Below, piece after piece: positions 7,310 through 15,236 of a stretch of DNA of 20,275 nucleotides. A model generated the notes under the pieces. The model did not search any database. It was given only the letters and a program-made list of their open reading frames with translations, and was not told the origin of the DNA. A program made the position numbers and the translations under genes. Each line of letters starts with the position of its first letter. The first letter of the stretch is position 1. Source of the stretch: JABMMZ01 sp044357345 (lineage in GTDB: Bacteria > Bacteroidota > Bacteroidia > NS11-12g > UBA955); the NCBI GenBank assembly GCA_044357345.1, contig JBIKPR010000051.1:1-20275 (forward strand), given 5' to 3'.

Positions 7310-8374
7310 CTAGCCTTGCTCCAATCTAAAACGTTCTCTTCTTAATTCACTAAATCTTAAGGGATTTGCTTTTAATGTATCGATATTATTTCTTTGTTTA
7401 AATATATCTATGGCAGCAAATACTGCATTGGTAAAACTTAGTTGAGACGCTATTCCTTTACCTGCAATATCATAAGCGGTGCCGTGGTCAGGACTGGTTC
7501 TCAATACAGGCAATCCAGCTGTATAATTTACCCCATCTTCAAATGCTATAGATTTAAAAGGAATCAAACCTTGGTCGTGGTACATTGCAAGAACTAGGTC
7601 AAAATTATGATATGATTTCATGCCGAAAAACCCATCTGCACTGTACGGACCAAAACAAAAAATATCTTTTGATTTGGCTTCCTCAATTGCAGGTATTATT
7701 GTATCTTTTTCTTCAGAACCAATTGCACCCTTATCTCCATTATGTGGGTTAAGTCCTAATACTGCAATCTTAGGTTTAACTATACCAAAATCACGTTTAA
7801 GACTTTCATTTGCCACCTTTAACTTTGCCAATATCAGTTCTTTTTTAATCGCTGCCGAAACTTGTTTCAATGGCAAATGCTCAGTTAATAGCCCCACACG
7901 AATATCATCATTATAAAGAATCATTAAAGATTCATCTACACCTAATGCGGCTGTAATATGGGAGGTATGTCCAGTAAATCCATTGGCGGTTTTTATACTT
8001 GACTTATCTACAGGTGCAGTTACCATTGCATCTAATTTATCTGCCTTTGCATCTTGCAACATTCTATCAATAGCAAGCAAGGCCTCAGCACCAGCTTTAT
8101 CTGATTGAACACCATATTGTATTTCAAAAACTTCATTGCTGCTTGCAATTAAATTCAATTGATCTTCTTTGGCTTCAGAAACATCTTTTATAAGAACATA
8201 AGCGGGTTCTTCAAGTCCTAAAGTTTTCTTGCAAAATGCGAAAGACTTCGGGTTTGCATACAATACAGGAATACAATGATCAAACAACATAAAGTGCTCA
8301 AAAGCTTTAATAATAACTTCCAAACCAACACCATTCGGATCACCTTGACTTATACCTATAACTGGTTTTTTCAT
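7310..8374 (-). CDS. pdxA: 4-hydroxythreonine-4-phosphate dehydrogenase
   Basis: PdxA oxidises 4-hydroxy-L-threonine phosphate with NAD(P)+ in the DXP-dependent pathway of pyridoxal phosphate synthesis. Seen in order: GISQGDPNGVGLEVI at the N-terminus, TAPVDKSSI followed by FTGHTSHI (first metal-binding His), LGLNPHNGDKG, and YHDQGLIPFKSIAF with GVNYTAGLPVLRTSPDHGTAYDIAGKG. The remaining metal-binding His residues fall in YHDQG and SPDHGTA. The 354-residue length is normal for Bacteroidota PdxA. The start lies one base past the pepA stop, so the two genes are translationally close and almost surely co-transcribed. pdxJ, the partner enzyme, is not in this window. Confidence 0.96.
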   Translation of the reverse strand: MKKPVIGISQGDPNGVGLEVIIKAFEHFMLFDHCIPVLYANPKSFAFCKKTLGLEEPAYVLIKDVSEAKEDQLNLIASSNEVFEIQYGVQSDKAGAEALLAIDRMLQDAKADKLDAMVTAPVDKSSIKTANGFTGHTSHITAALGVDESLMILYNDDIRVGLLTEHLPLKQVSAAIKKELILAKLKVANESLKRDFGIVKPKIAVLGLNPHNGDKGAIGSEEKDTIIPAIEEAKSKDIFCFGPYSADGFFGMKSYHNFDLVLAMYHDQGLIPFKSIAFEDGVNYTAGLPVLRTSPDHGTAYDIAGKGIASQLSFTNAVFAAIDIFKQRNNIDTLKANPLRFSELRRERFRLEQG

Positions 8375-8375
8375 A

Positions 8376-9812
8376 TTACTTCGTTTTTTGACTTTGTTTT
8401 ACTAAAAAATCTATCATTAACCTCACACCAACTCCTGTTCCCCCTTTTGGCTTATAGGCATCTGTTGCATGATTAAAAGCAGGACCAGCGATATCAAAGT
8501 GCATCCAAGGATAATCCGTAAAATGCTCTAAAAATTTAGCTGCACTTATTTGACCGCCTTCTCCTTTACCCAAATTACTCATATCTGCAATTTCAGATTT
8601 TAACTCGTCCGCATACTCAGACCATAAAGGAAATTCAACCAAGCGCTCGAAAACAGAATAACTACTTTCAAACACAGATTGCTTTAAATTATCGTCAGCA
8701 TTACCCATGAATGCTGTAGCATATGGTCCAATTGCCCTAACTGCAGCACCAGTCAATGTTGCAAAATCACAAACCAGCATAGGATTTAATTTTTTTGCAA
8801 AATGCAAAGCATCTGCTAAAACCAAACGTCCTTCTGCATCCGTATTTAATACCTCTACTGTTGTGCCACTGTACATAGTGATAACATCGCCAGGAGCATA
8901 ACTATTTTCACCAATCCAATTATCCGTTGCAGGCACTAAACCAACCACGTGAATGGGAAGACCTAATTTTGCAACTGCACTTAAAACAGAAACAACAACT
9001 GCACTTCCTGCCATATCGCATTTCATATGGTCCATACTCATAGGTGTAGGCTTCAAACTCAATCCACCTGTATCATAAACAACACCTTTACCAACCAAAA
9101 CTATAGGTTTTTTGTTGGTGGCATTCTTAGGCTTATATTCCATGATGTTAAATGTAGGCGGTATTTTACTGCCTTTGTTTACCGCCAAAAGACCTCCCAT
9201 TTTTTGGGCTGCTATCCTAGATTCATTCCAAACTTCAACATTAAATCCAGCTTCTTTTCCTATTTTTTTAAATTCCTCAGACAATTGGATGGCGTTTAAA
9301 AAGCTTTGTGGCTCATTAACCAAGTCTCTAGCAATATAAGTAGAATCAATTACGGCATTTAAATACTCAATAGCTTGACTGTCTACCAAGTCTCCCATTA
9401 AATGAACATTCTGAAGGCTGTTGGCGCGTTTCTTTTTGTCGGTGAAATACTTCAAAAACTGATAATTGGAAAGCATAATGCCCTCTGACATTGCCAATGC
9501 CAGATGTTTGTCATAAGAAACGATGCATGCATGCTTTGCTTTGTGCTCATTCAAAATAGCGCAAAACTTAGCCCCCATCTTTCGAACCTTTTCACTTAGT
9601 TCCCATCCAGCAGTATCATAAACTGGCAAAACCAGTTTCAAAATTAATCCTGAATTAAATTGAATCATTGGTCTTTTTAATTCAATTGCTGCAAGCACAG
9701 CTTCGTTTTCGGACTTATCTAAAAAATTTGATTTTTTAAATTTGCTGGCATCTAAAATAACAATCATTTGATCATTATCTAACGGCTTACTTACTGATTT
9801 TATAAACTTCAT
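8376..9812 (-). CDS. pepA: M17 leucyl aminopeptidase
   Basis: This is a cytoplasmic dinuclear-metal aminopeptidase that removes N-terminal residues from peptides during protein turnover. The catalytic half carries the M17 hallmarks: GKGVVYDTGGLSLKP (metal-binding Lys and Asp), DHMKCDMAGSA (Asp), and the signature NTDAEGRL at 323-330 (Asp and Glu ligands plus catalytic Arg). The N-terminal domain is diverged, as usual for the family. Length is 478 residues and the C-terminus TGVGVRLMIDFL is typical. It lies 12 nt after tyrS and 1 nt before pdxA, in the middle of a compact unit. The E. coli PepA also binds DNA in Xer recombination; nothing here supports that role. Confidence 0.94.
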   Translation of the reverse strand: MKFIKSVSKPLDNDQMIVILDASKFKKSNFLDKSENEAVLAAIELKRPMIQFNSGLILKLVLPVYDTAGWELSEKVRKMGAKFCAILNEHKAKHACIVSYDKHLALAMSEGIMLSNYQFLKYFTDKKKRANSLQNVHLMGDLVDSQAIEYLNAVIDSTYIARDLVNEPQSFLNAIQLSEEFKKIGKEAGFNVEVWNESRIAAQKMGGLLAVNKGSKIPPTFNIMEYKPKNATNKKPIVLVGKGVVYDTGGLSLKPTPMSMDHMKCDMAGSAVVVSVLSAVAKLGLPIHVVGLVPATDNWIGENSYAPGDVITMYSGTTVEVLNTDAEGRLVLADALHFAKKLNPMLVCDFATLTGAAVRAIGPYATAFMGNADDNLKQSVFESSYSVFERLVEFPLWSEYADELKSEIADMSNLGKGEGGQISAAKFLEHFTDYPWMHFDIAGPAFNHATDAYKPKGGTGVGVRLMIDFLVKQSQKTK

Positions 9813-9824
9813 GGATTTTTATTT

Positions 9825-11090
9825 TTATTGATTGATTAGTATTAGACAATAGTCTTTTTTGCCCTTTTGAGCCAATATATATTTACCTTTAATTAAGTCC
9901 TTCTCTGAAATATTATATTCCAAATCACTGACTTTACTTTTATTAATGCTTATGCCATTTCCTTGCAACATCTTCTTTGCTTCTGTTTTGCTTGGTAATA
10001 GATTAATTCTTTCACTTAAAAATTCGACAATAGGAACTCCGTTTTTAATATCGTTTAAACTCAACATGGCTTGAGGCACTCCATCCATTGCAGACAGCAG
10101 TGTTTCCTCATCAATTGTTTCAAGTTCTTGAGTGGTTCCTTTTCCAAACAATATTTCACTTGCACGAACAGCATTATTATACGCGTCTTCTCCGTGAACA
10201 CGAATAGTAACCTCTTTGGCCAATTCTTTTTGCAATAAGTGCTGTTCAATTCCTTCAATTTCTTCCCTGCTTTTTAGGCTAAAAATTCGAATGTAATTTT
10301 GAACATCTTCATCACTAGACCTCAACCAAAATTGATAAAATGCATAAGGACTAGTTCTTCTTGGATCTAGCCATATATTTCCACCTTCTGACTTTCCAAA
10401 TTTAGTGCCATCTGATTTTTTAATCAAAGGGGTCGTTAAAGCAAAAGCTTCTCCACCGTCTATGCGTCTAATTAATTCAGTACCCGTTACAATGTTTCCC
10501 CACTGGTCACTTCCACCCATTTGGAGTTGTACGTTTTGGTGCTTGTTAAGATAATAAAAATCATAACCTTGAACCAATTGATAACTGAACTCTGTAAATG
10601 ACATGCCATTTTCCAAACGGTTTTTAACGCTGTCCTTAGACATCATGTAGTTTACCGTAATATGTTTACCAACATCCCTAATGAAGTCCAAAAAAGAAAA
10701 CTGCTTGAACCAATCGTAATTGTTGACGATTTCTGCGCTATTTTCACCGCAATCAAAATCTAAAAACTTTTGCAACTGAGCTTTTTGACAAGCCAAATTA
10801 TGGTTTAAAACTTCTTCATTTAACAAATTGCGCTCTGCACTTTTTCCACTGGGGTCACCAACCATTCCTGTAGCACCGCCAACCAAAGCAATGGGTTTAT
10901 GACCTGCTCTTTGAAAATGCAAAAGAGTCATAATTTGAACCATATTACCAACCCCCAATGAATCTGCCGTTGGGTCAAAACCAATATAACCCTTTACAAT
11001 TTTACTGTTTAACAATTCTTCAGTTCCAGGCATTACATCCTGTATCATATTTCTCCAACGAAGTTCTTCAATAAAATTGTACTTAGGCAT
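9825..11090 (-). CDS. tyrS: Tyrosyl-tRNA synthetase
   Basis: TyrS charges tRNA-Tyr. From ATG 11090 the protein has 421 residues: a Rossmann catalytic domain with GYIGFDPTADSL, ALVGGATGMVGDPSGKSAERN, the tyrosine-binding QLVQGYDFYYL and QMGGSDQWGNI, the KMSKS loop as KFGKS at 230-234, and a C-terminal S4 RNA-binding domain ending LIKGKYILAQKGKKDYCLILI. The class I HIGH signature is unusual: residues 46-49 read GVGN where HIGH/HLGH or a close form is expected. The frame runs on to 11168, but that part overlaps the predicted promoter and has no family similarity; an adjacent ATG at 11093 is an equally possible start. It is the first gene of the tyrS-pepA-pdxA unit. Confidence 0.96.
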   Translation of the reverse strand: MPKYNFIEELRWRNMIQDVMPGTEELLNSKIVKGYIGFDPTADSLGVGNMVQIMTLLHFQRAGHKPIALVGGATGMVGDPSGKSAERNLLNEEVLNHNLACQKAQLQKFLDFDCGENSAEIVNNYDWFKQFSFLDFIRDVGKHITVNYMMSKDSVKNRLENGMSFTEFSYQLVQGYDFYYLNKHQNVQLQMGGSDQWGNIVTGTELIRRIDGGEAFALTTPLIKKSDGTKFGKSEGGNIWLDPRRTSPYAFYQFWLRSSDEDVQNYIRIFSLKSREEIEGIEQHLLQKELAKEVTIRVHGEDAYNNAVRASEILFGKGTTQELETIDEETLLSAMDGVPQAMLSLNDIKNGVPIVEFLSERINLLPSKTEAKKMLQGNGISINKSKVSDLEYNISEKDLIKGKYILAQKGKKDYCLILINQ

Positions 11091-11128
11091 CATAAATCTT
11101 AACGTAACAGTAATAAATATATAAAAGG

Positions 11129-11136
11129 CAAAGATA
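11129..11136 (-). promoter_or_regulatory. Predicted -7 element of the tyrS-pepA-pdxA unit
   Basis: The minus strand reads TATCTTTG, an exact TAnnTTTG match, about 36-39 nt before the tyrS ATG pair. It is divergent from the element at 11189-11196, with about 50 bp between. No convincing -33 TTG is seen at 19-21 nt. Confidence 0.55.
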
Positions 11137-11188
11137 AACCAAAAGTAAACAATTTCACATGGAATCAAGCGAAATTAAATATTTTCAA

Positions 11189-11196
11189 TAAGTTTG
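11189..11196 (+). promoter_or_regulatory. Predicted -7 element of the AcpH-like/PorV2 unit
   Basis: TAAGTTTG matches TAnnTTTG exactly and lies 8 nt before the ATG at 11205, which would give a very short leader or none. A -33 element is not evident. Confidence 0.42.
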
Positions 11197-11204
11197 TAGC
11201 AACT

Positions 11205-11849
11205 ATGAATTTCCTATCCCATTATTATTTCTATAAAACCAAGGATCCTTACTTTAATACTGGACTTGTATTGCCCGATTTGGTTAAAAACTATTGCAAT
11301 TCGCACATCAAACCCATTGGCAAATTTAACAGACCGGCTTTCATTGCCCTTGCTGAAGGCAGCTTAACCCATCTTGAATGTGATAGAAAATTCCACAATT
11401 CACTATTCTTCAAAAAAACCACAGGGTTTTTATCAGAAACTTTAGATAAAGAATGCAATTGGCCGCGCAAATGGTTTTTAAACCACTTGCTAATGGAAAT
11501 TTTATTGGACCGTGTATTAATGGATGAGCATGAAGAACTTTGCACACAATTTTACCAAGACCTCTCCCACGTAAACACAGAAGAAATTTGCGTTTTCCTG
11601 AAAATGATTGGATTACCCAACCCCCAAAACTTTCAAATTGGTTTTGATAGATTTGTCAATTCTAGGTTTATTTTTGAATACAAACACAATGAAAAAATAA
11701 GTTTCGCGTTGAACAGGGTGTATCAAAAAGTTGGAATAAACTATGAATGGACAATCGAAGACAATTTATTACTACAGAAAAAGCTTCCTGAAATACTCTA
11801 CTTTATCAAAGGATGCCTTGACGATTTGTCCAATGAACTCAAAATATGA
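11205..11849 (+). CDS. AcpH/DUF479-family (acyl carrier protein phosphodiesterase-like) protein
   Basis: The 214-residue product starts MNFLSHYYF, resembling the MNFLAHLHL start of E. coli AcpH, and then has an N-G-LLPDLVK-type stretch (NTGLVLPDLVKNY) like the family's GNLLADFVRG. Candidate metal-binding His/Asp residues follow the same order: H56 and D60 with H64 in THLECDRKFH, then H94 and D102 in FLNHLLMEILLDRV. AcpH removes 4'-phosphopantetheine from acyl carrier protein and belongs to the HD-like hydrolases. Bacteroidota proteins of this kind are diverged and their activity is untested as far as I know, so the family is a moderate call and the substrate is inference. The stop overlaps an upstream ATG of the next frame by ATGA, suggesting co-transcription with the PorV2-like gene. 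Confidence 0.65.
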   Translation: MNFLSHYYFYKTKDPYFNTGLVLPDLVKNYCNSHIKPIGKFNRPAFIALAEGSLTHLECDRKFHNSLFFKKTTGFLSETLDKECNWPRKWFLNHLLMEILLDRVLMDEHEELCTQFYQDLSHVNTEEICVFLKMIGLPNPQNFQIGFDRFVNSRFIFEYKHNEKISFALNRVYQKVGINYEWTIEDNLLLQKKLPEILYFIKGCLDDLSNELKI

Positions 11850-11887
11850 AGAAAAGTGAATTATTTTTAAGATATTTGCATAGACCT

Positions 11888-13000
11888 ATGAAAAGTAAGC
11901 TTCTAGTTATCATTTTAATCTCCTTTACAATTAAAGGATATAGCCAAAATGCAACAAAATACAGCAACGAGTTTTTGCAAATTGGTGTGGGTGCTCGATC
12001 GCTAGGCATGGGTGGATGCATGATTGCATCAACAAATGACGTGTATTCTGGTTATTGGAATCCAGCAGGTTTAGTCGGAATTAAAAGCAATGCTCAAGTT
12101 GCTTTGATGCACGCCTCTTACTTTGCCGGAATTGCAAATTATGATTACGGTTCATGGGCAACTAAAGCAGGCGACAAAGGTGCAATTGGAATAAGTTTGG
12201 TGCGTTTTGGAGTCGATGGCATTGCCAACACTTTTGATTTAATTAGAAATGGAGAGATTGATTACACCCGTGTCAGTTCATTTAACACAACAGATTTTGC
12301 AGCCATTATCTCCTATGCCCAATCAGCCGATATTAAAAGCATGAGAAATATTGATTTCTCTTGGGGGGGAAATATGAAAATCATCAGCAGAAAAGTTGGT
12401 CCATTTGCTAAAGCAACAGGTTTCGGATTTGATGCTGGTGTAAAGTTTGACAACACTAAGAAAAACTGGTCTCTAGGCATTGTTGTGCGAGATGCTACAT
12501 CCACGTTTAATAGTTGGAGGTACACCTTCACAGATGCACAAAAAGACATTTTAGCTAACACGGGCAATGCAATTCCTAAGAGCACTTTAGAAATTACTTT
12601 ACCACGAATTTTGGGTGGCTTTGCCAAAACTTGGGAAAACGACAACTGGAAATTCCTGGCAGAATTAGATGCCAATATTACACTTGACGGCAAAAGAAAT
12701 ACCCTTATAAAAACAAATTTATTGAGTATTGACCCATATTGTGGCGCTGAAGTAACCTATAACCTTAGTGATGTCAACCGTTTATATTTTAGGACAGGTT
12801 TAAACAACTTCCAACATTATACAAATGGCAATGGCAAAAAAATTGCATCTGTTATGCCAAATGTAGGCATCGGTTTCACCTTTGGAAATTTCACTTTAGA
12901 CTATGCCTTAACCAATTTAAGTGCAGTTTCCGGAAATGGTCCTGCTTTGTACAGCAATATTTTTTCTTTAAAACTAGACATCAACAGAGAAAGCAAATAA
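11888..13000 (+). CDS. PorV2-like outer-membrane protein (putative T9SS component)
   Basis: The product belongs to the FadL-like beta-barrel group that includes PorV and PorQ. After a signal peptide (MKSKLLVIILISFTIKGYSQ) come QIGVGARSLGMGG (35-43) and DVYSGYWNPAGLVG (51-64), the hallmark N-terminal motif of PorV/PorQ-like proteins. The remaining ~300 residues have alternating polar and aromatic strands and end with a strand typical of barrel proteins. PorV shuttles T9SS cargo from the Sov translocon to the attachment complex; the PorV2 branch is a putative T9SS partner with less defined function. I choose ATG 11888 because it gives a clean signal peptide (370 residues); a start at 11846 would overlap the previous stop (ATGA) and add 14 residues. 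Two probable exported proteins in the window could be its clients, which is inference. Confidence 0.78.
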   Translation: MKSKLLVIILISFTIKGYSQNATKYSNEFLQIGVGARSLGMGGCMIASTNDVYSGYWNPAGLVGIKSNAQVALMHASYFAGIANYDYGSWATKAGDKGAIGISLVRFGVDGIANTFDLIRNGEIDYTRVSSFNTTDFAAIISYAQSADIKSMRNIDFSWGGNMKIISRKVGPFAKATGFGFDAGVKFDNTKKNWSLGIVVRDATSTFNSWRYTFTDAQKDILANTGNAIPKSTLEITLPRILGGFAKTWENDNWKFLAELDANITLDGKRNTLIKTNLLSIDPYCGAEVTYNLSDVNRLYFRTGLNNFQHYTNGNGKKIASVMPNVGIGFTFGNFTLDYALTNLSAVSGNGPALYSNIFSLKLDINRESK

Positions 13001-13050
13001 ATTATTCTTCCAGTAATGATTAACTGAATTTGAATGATTTTATATTTAAG

Positions 13051-13070
13051 GCAAAATGACCTAATTTTGC
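13051..13070. promoter_or_regulatory. -7 element overlapped by an inverted repeat, upstream of the DUF6787-mrp-nfu unit
   Basis: TAATTTTG at 13062-13069 matches TAnnTTTG on the plus strand, 20 nt before the TTG start. It is covered by a dyad: GCAAAAT (13051-13057), 6-nt spacer, ATTTTGC (13064-13070), with the flanks AGG/GCCT partly extending it. A repressor could bind there, but this may be chance in AT-rich DNA. Confidence 0.4.
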
Positions 13071-13089
13071 GCCTCAAAATTTCTATTAA

Positions 13090-13392
13090 TTGTCTTTCAT
13101 TGAAAAACTAAAAAACCGTTGGCATGTAAAATCTGGTATTCAGGTATTGCTAATTCTAATTGTATTTGCTTGTACAGGCAGCACAGTAGTGGTTTTGAAA
13201 CATTTAATTGGCATTTCAAATAACTCGACAAGTTCTGAAAGGATTATTTTCTACTTGGCTGTATTACCAATATACAATATTATGTTATTGGCATATGGCT
13301 TTTTATTTGGTCAATTTAATTTCTTCCTTCAATTTGAAAAAAGATTCTTTAATCGGATATTGGGAATATTTAAAAAAAGAAAAAATGATTAA
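13090..13392 (+). CDS. DUF6787-like small membrane protein
   Basis: A 100-residue protein starting at TTG 13090 (MSFIEKLKNRWHVKSG). It has an amphipathic N-terminus, a first membrane segment at about 17-38 (IQVLLILIVFACTGSTVVVLKHL), a second at about 50-72, then an aromatic, basic C-terminus (GQFNFFLQFEKRFFNRILGIFKKRKND) facing presumably the cytoplasm. The ending GQF-FF-FEKR-F-R matches a small Bacteroidota family that I recall as DUF6787; its function is unknown. It overlaps the mrp start by 8 nt, so the two are translationally coupled, which hints at a role near Fe-S carrier function. No nearby ATG offers a better start, and the TTG follows a plausible promoter. Confidence 0.68.
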   Translation: MSFIEKLKNRWHVKSGIQVLLILIVFACTGSTVVVLKHLIGISNNSTSSERIIFYLAVLPIYNIMLLAYGFLFGQFNFFLQFEKRFFNRILGIFKKRKND

Positions 13393-14449
13393 TTCATCCG
13401 AAGTCCTAAAGGCTTTATCTCATGTTGAAGATCCCGATTTGAAAAAAGACTTGGTCACCTTAGGTATGATTAGGGAACTTCTTATATCTGAACACAGCAT
13501 TTCCTTTTCTGTCTATTTAACTACTCCTGCATGCCCGATGAAGGACATGCTAGAGAATGCTTGCAGAAATGCAATACAACATTTTATTCCAGAAGCAAAA
13601 GAAATACAGATAAAGATGACCGCTGAGGTCAGCACGCAAACCAGAATTTCTGATGTGATGCCAGGTGTTAAAAACATCGTAGCTGTGGCGAGTGGTAAAG
13701 GTGGCGTAGGAAAATCAACGGTAGCTGCAGGCATTGCAACAGTACTTTGTGCATCAGGGGCTAAAGTTGGTGTTTTAGATGCCGACATCTATGGCCCTTC
13801 AATTCCAATACTATTTGGGGTTGAAAACGGAACTATTGAAATGGACATGGTCAACGGAAAAGAACTCATGAGGCCTGTCGTATCAAACAATATAAAACTA
13901 TTCTCGATTGGGTTTTTATCAAAACCAAATGAAGCAATAGTATGGCGTGGGCCGATGGTATCTTCTGCCATAAAACAATTTATGAATGGCGTAAATTGGG
14001 GTGAACTCGATTATTTAATTGTTGACCTCCCACCAGGAACTGGTGATGTTCAATTAACTTTGGTTCAAAACCTACCTCTTACAGGAGCCGTAATTGTAAG
14101 TACACCTCAGAAACTAGCCATAGCTGATGCAGCCCGTGCTTGTGCCATGTTTAAAATGGAAGCGGTTAATGTACCTATCCTGGGCATAGTAGAAAACATG
14201 TCTTACTTTACGCCAGATCAAAAACCCAATGAGGTATATTATCTATTTGGACAAGGTGGAGCTGAGAAATTATCAAAACAATTTGAGACCTCCATTTTGG
14301 GTAAATTACCAATCAGAACAGACATGATGGAAGATGCAGACTCAGGAAAATTATCAGAAACTCAAAATGTCAAAAATTTTTCAGAGATTGCAGGCAAATT
14401 GGTTCAACAAATATCCATAATAAATTCAAACAAACAACATGACCAATAA
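13385..14449 (+). CDS. Mrp/ApbC family Fe-S carrier P-loop ATPase
   Basis: The 354-residue product has an N-terminal MIP18/DUF59 domain (about residues 3-85; EDPDLKKDLVTLGMI and TTPACPMKD) and a Mrp/NBP35 ATPase domain with the deviant Walker A GKGGVGKST at 104-112, DADIYGPSIP, DYLIVDLPPGTGD and STPQKLAIADA. Mrp proteins carry and deliver Fe-S clusters. The CxxC that binds the bridging cluster in E. coli Mrp would follow the VENMSYF segment; here the stretch reads FTPDQKPNEVYYLFGQGG with no Cys. The start at ATG 13385 fits the MIP18 domain; upstream codons of this frame back to 13208 lie inside the DUF6787-like gene and are rejected. It overlaps the genes on both sides (8 and 11 nt). Confidence 0.94.
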   Translation: MINSSEVLKALSHVEDPDLKKDLVTLGMIRELLISEHSISFSVYLTTPACPMKDMLENACRNAIQHFIPEAKEIQIKMTAEVSTQTRISDVMPGVKNIVAVASGKGGVGKSTVAAGIATVLCASGAKVGVLDADIYGPSIPILFGVENGTIEMDMVNGKELMRPVVSNNIKLFSIGFLSKPNEAIVWRGPMVSSAIKQFMNGVNWGELDYLIVDLPPGTGDVQLTLVQNLPLTGAVIVSTPQKLAIADAARACAMFKMEAVNVPILGIVENMSYFTPDQKPNEVYYLFGQGGAEKLSKQFETSILGKLPIRTDMMEDADSGKLSETQNVKNFSEIAGKLVQQISIINSNKQHDQ

Positions 14450-14672
14450 AATATCAAAAATTGAAGAAGCCCTTGATTTGGTTAGACCATTTCTAAAGAT
14501 GGACGGTGGTGATGTTGAACTTGTCAGTATTGACGAAAACAATGTGGTAACATTAAAACTTTTAGGTGCTTGTAGTGGGTGTTCAATGAGTCACATGACC
14601 ATGAAAGCTGGCATTGAAGAAGCAATCAAAAAAGTGCTGCCTGAAGTAACTTCAGTTTTGGCTATTGATTAA
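14439..14672 (+). CDS. Nfu-type Fe-S scaffold (NifU C-terminal domain)
   Basis: A 77-residue stand-alone NFU domain: KIEEALDLVRPFLKMDGGDVELV, then GACSGCSMSHMTMKAGIEEAI with the cluster-binding CxxC at C45 and C48, and the usual VLPEV ending. Nfu proteins hold a [4Fe-4S] cluster at a dimer interface and pass it to apo-enzymes. The gene begins 11 nt inside mrp, so it is co-translated with an Fe-S carrier ATPase. Because this Mrp lacks CxxC, the Nfu protein may supply the cluster-binding cysteines for the pair; that is inference. Convergent with tdk, with 9 nt between stops and no hairpin there. Confidence 0.94.
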   Translation: MTNKISKIEEALDLVRPFLKMDGGDVELVSIDENNVVTLKLLGACSGCSMSHMTMKAGIEEAIKKVLPEVTSVLAID

Positions 14673-14681
14673 AAAGCGAAT

Positions 14682-15227
14682 TTAATTTTCCTTAAAACAC
14701 TTTTCGCACCTTGGTTCATAATGGTCTGAATGACCAACTAAGACCAAAACTTTATTGTCTACTTTTCTGTAGGTATAATCGGCATAATCTCCGCACATTG
14801 AGCAACTTGCTTTTAATTGAATCTTTTCGTCTGCCAAATCCATTAAAGCTGGAATTAAACCAAATGGTCTCCCCAAATAATCTTTATCCAAACCCGCTGC
14901 AACTACTTCAATTCCCTTTCCAATTATTCTTTTTAAATCACTTAGAATAACCTTATTGAAAAATTGTGCCTCATCTATTGCAATCAATTTGATGAAAGGG
15001 TTTATATAATCAAACATCTCCATTTCATTTTCAAAGACTATACACTCATGAGTTTTTCCATCATGGGTTGCTATAACTGCTTTCCCAGACCGAACATCAA
15101 CCGCCGGTTTGAAAACTATAAATTCATTAGATTTTAAGTTCCGTTCACTTATGTATTGAATTAGAGCACTTGTTTTTCCCGCAAACATGCAGCCATAATA
15201 TATCCTTAGTTTTCCTTTGTTTGACAT
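14682..15227 (-). CDS. tdk: Thymidine kinase (type II, zinc-containing)
   Basis: Tdk phosphorylates thymidine with ATP in the pyrimidine salvage pathway. The 181-residue product has P-loop GCMFAGKTS at 12-20, the Walker B-like IAIDEAQFF, a lasso/thymidine-binding region near CSMCGDYADYTYR, and a zinc site formed by CSMC and CEKC near the C-terminus. ATG 15227 is chosen over the TTG one codon earlier. Length is at the short end for the family but all motifs are present. It is monocistronic, convergent with the Fe-S genes and divergent from the gene at 15338. Confidence 0.96.
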   Translation of the reverse strand: MSNKGKLRIYYGCMFAGKTSALIQYISERNLKSNEFIVFKPAVDVRSGKAVIATHDGKTHECIVFENEMEMFDYINPFIKLIAIDEAQFFNKVILSDLKRIIGKGIEVVAAGLDKDYLGRPFGLIPALMDLADEKIQLKASCSMCGDYADYTYRKVDNKVLVLVGHSDHYEPRCEKCFKEN

Positions 15228-15236
15228 CAATTTTAG

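Noticed and set aside
7620..7916. 98-codon forward open frame
   Set aside because: Antisense shadow of pdxA, which is conserved across this stretch.
12313..12693. 126-codon open frame on the minus strand
   Set aside because: Antisense to the PorV2-like gene, without start context or recognisable domains.
13208..13384. Upstream extension of the mrp frame
   Set aside because: Lies in a shifted frame inside the DUF6787-like gene; the MIP18 domain begins at ATG 13385.
14673..14681. Terminator between nfu and tdk
   Set aside because: The 9-nt gap and its flanks form no hairpin with a T-run.
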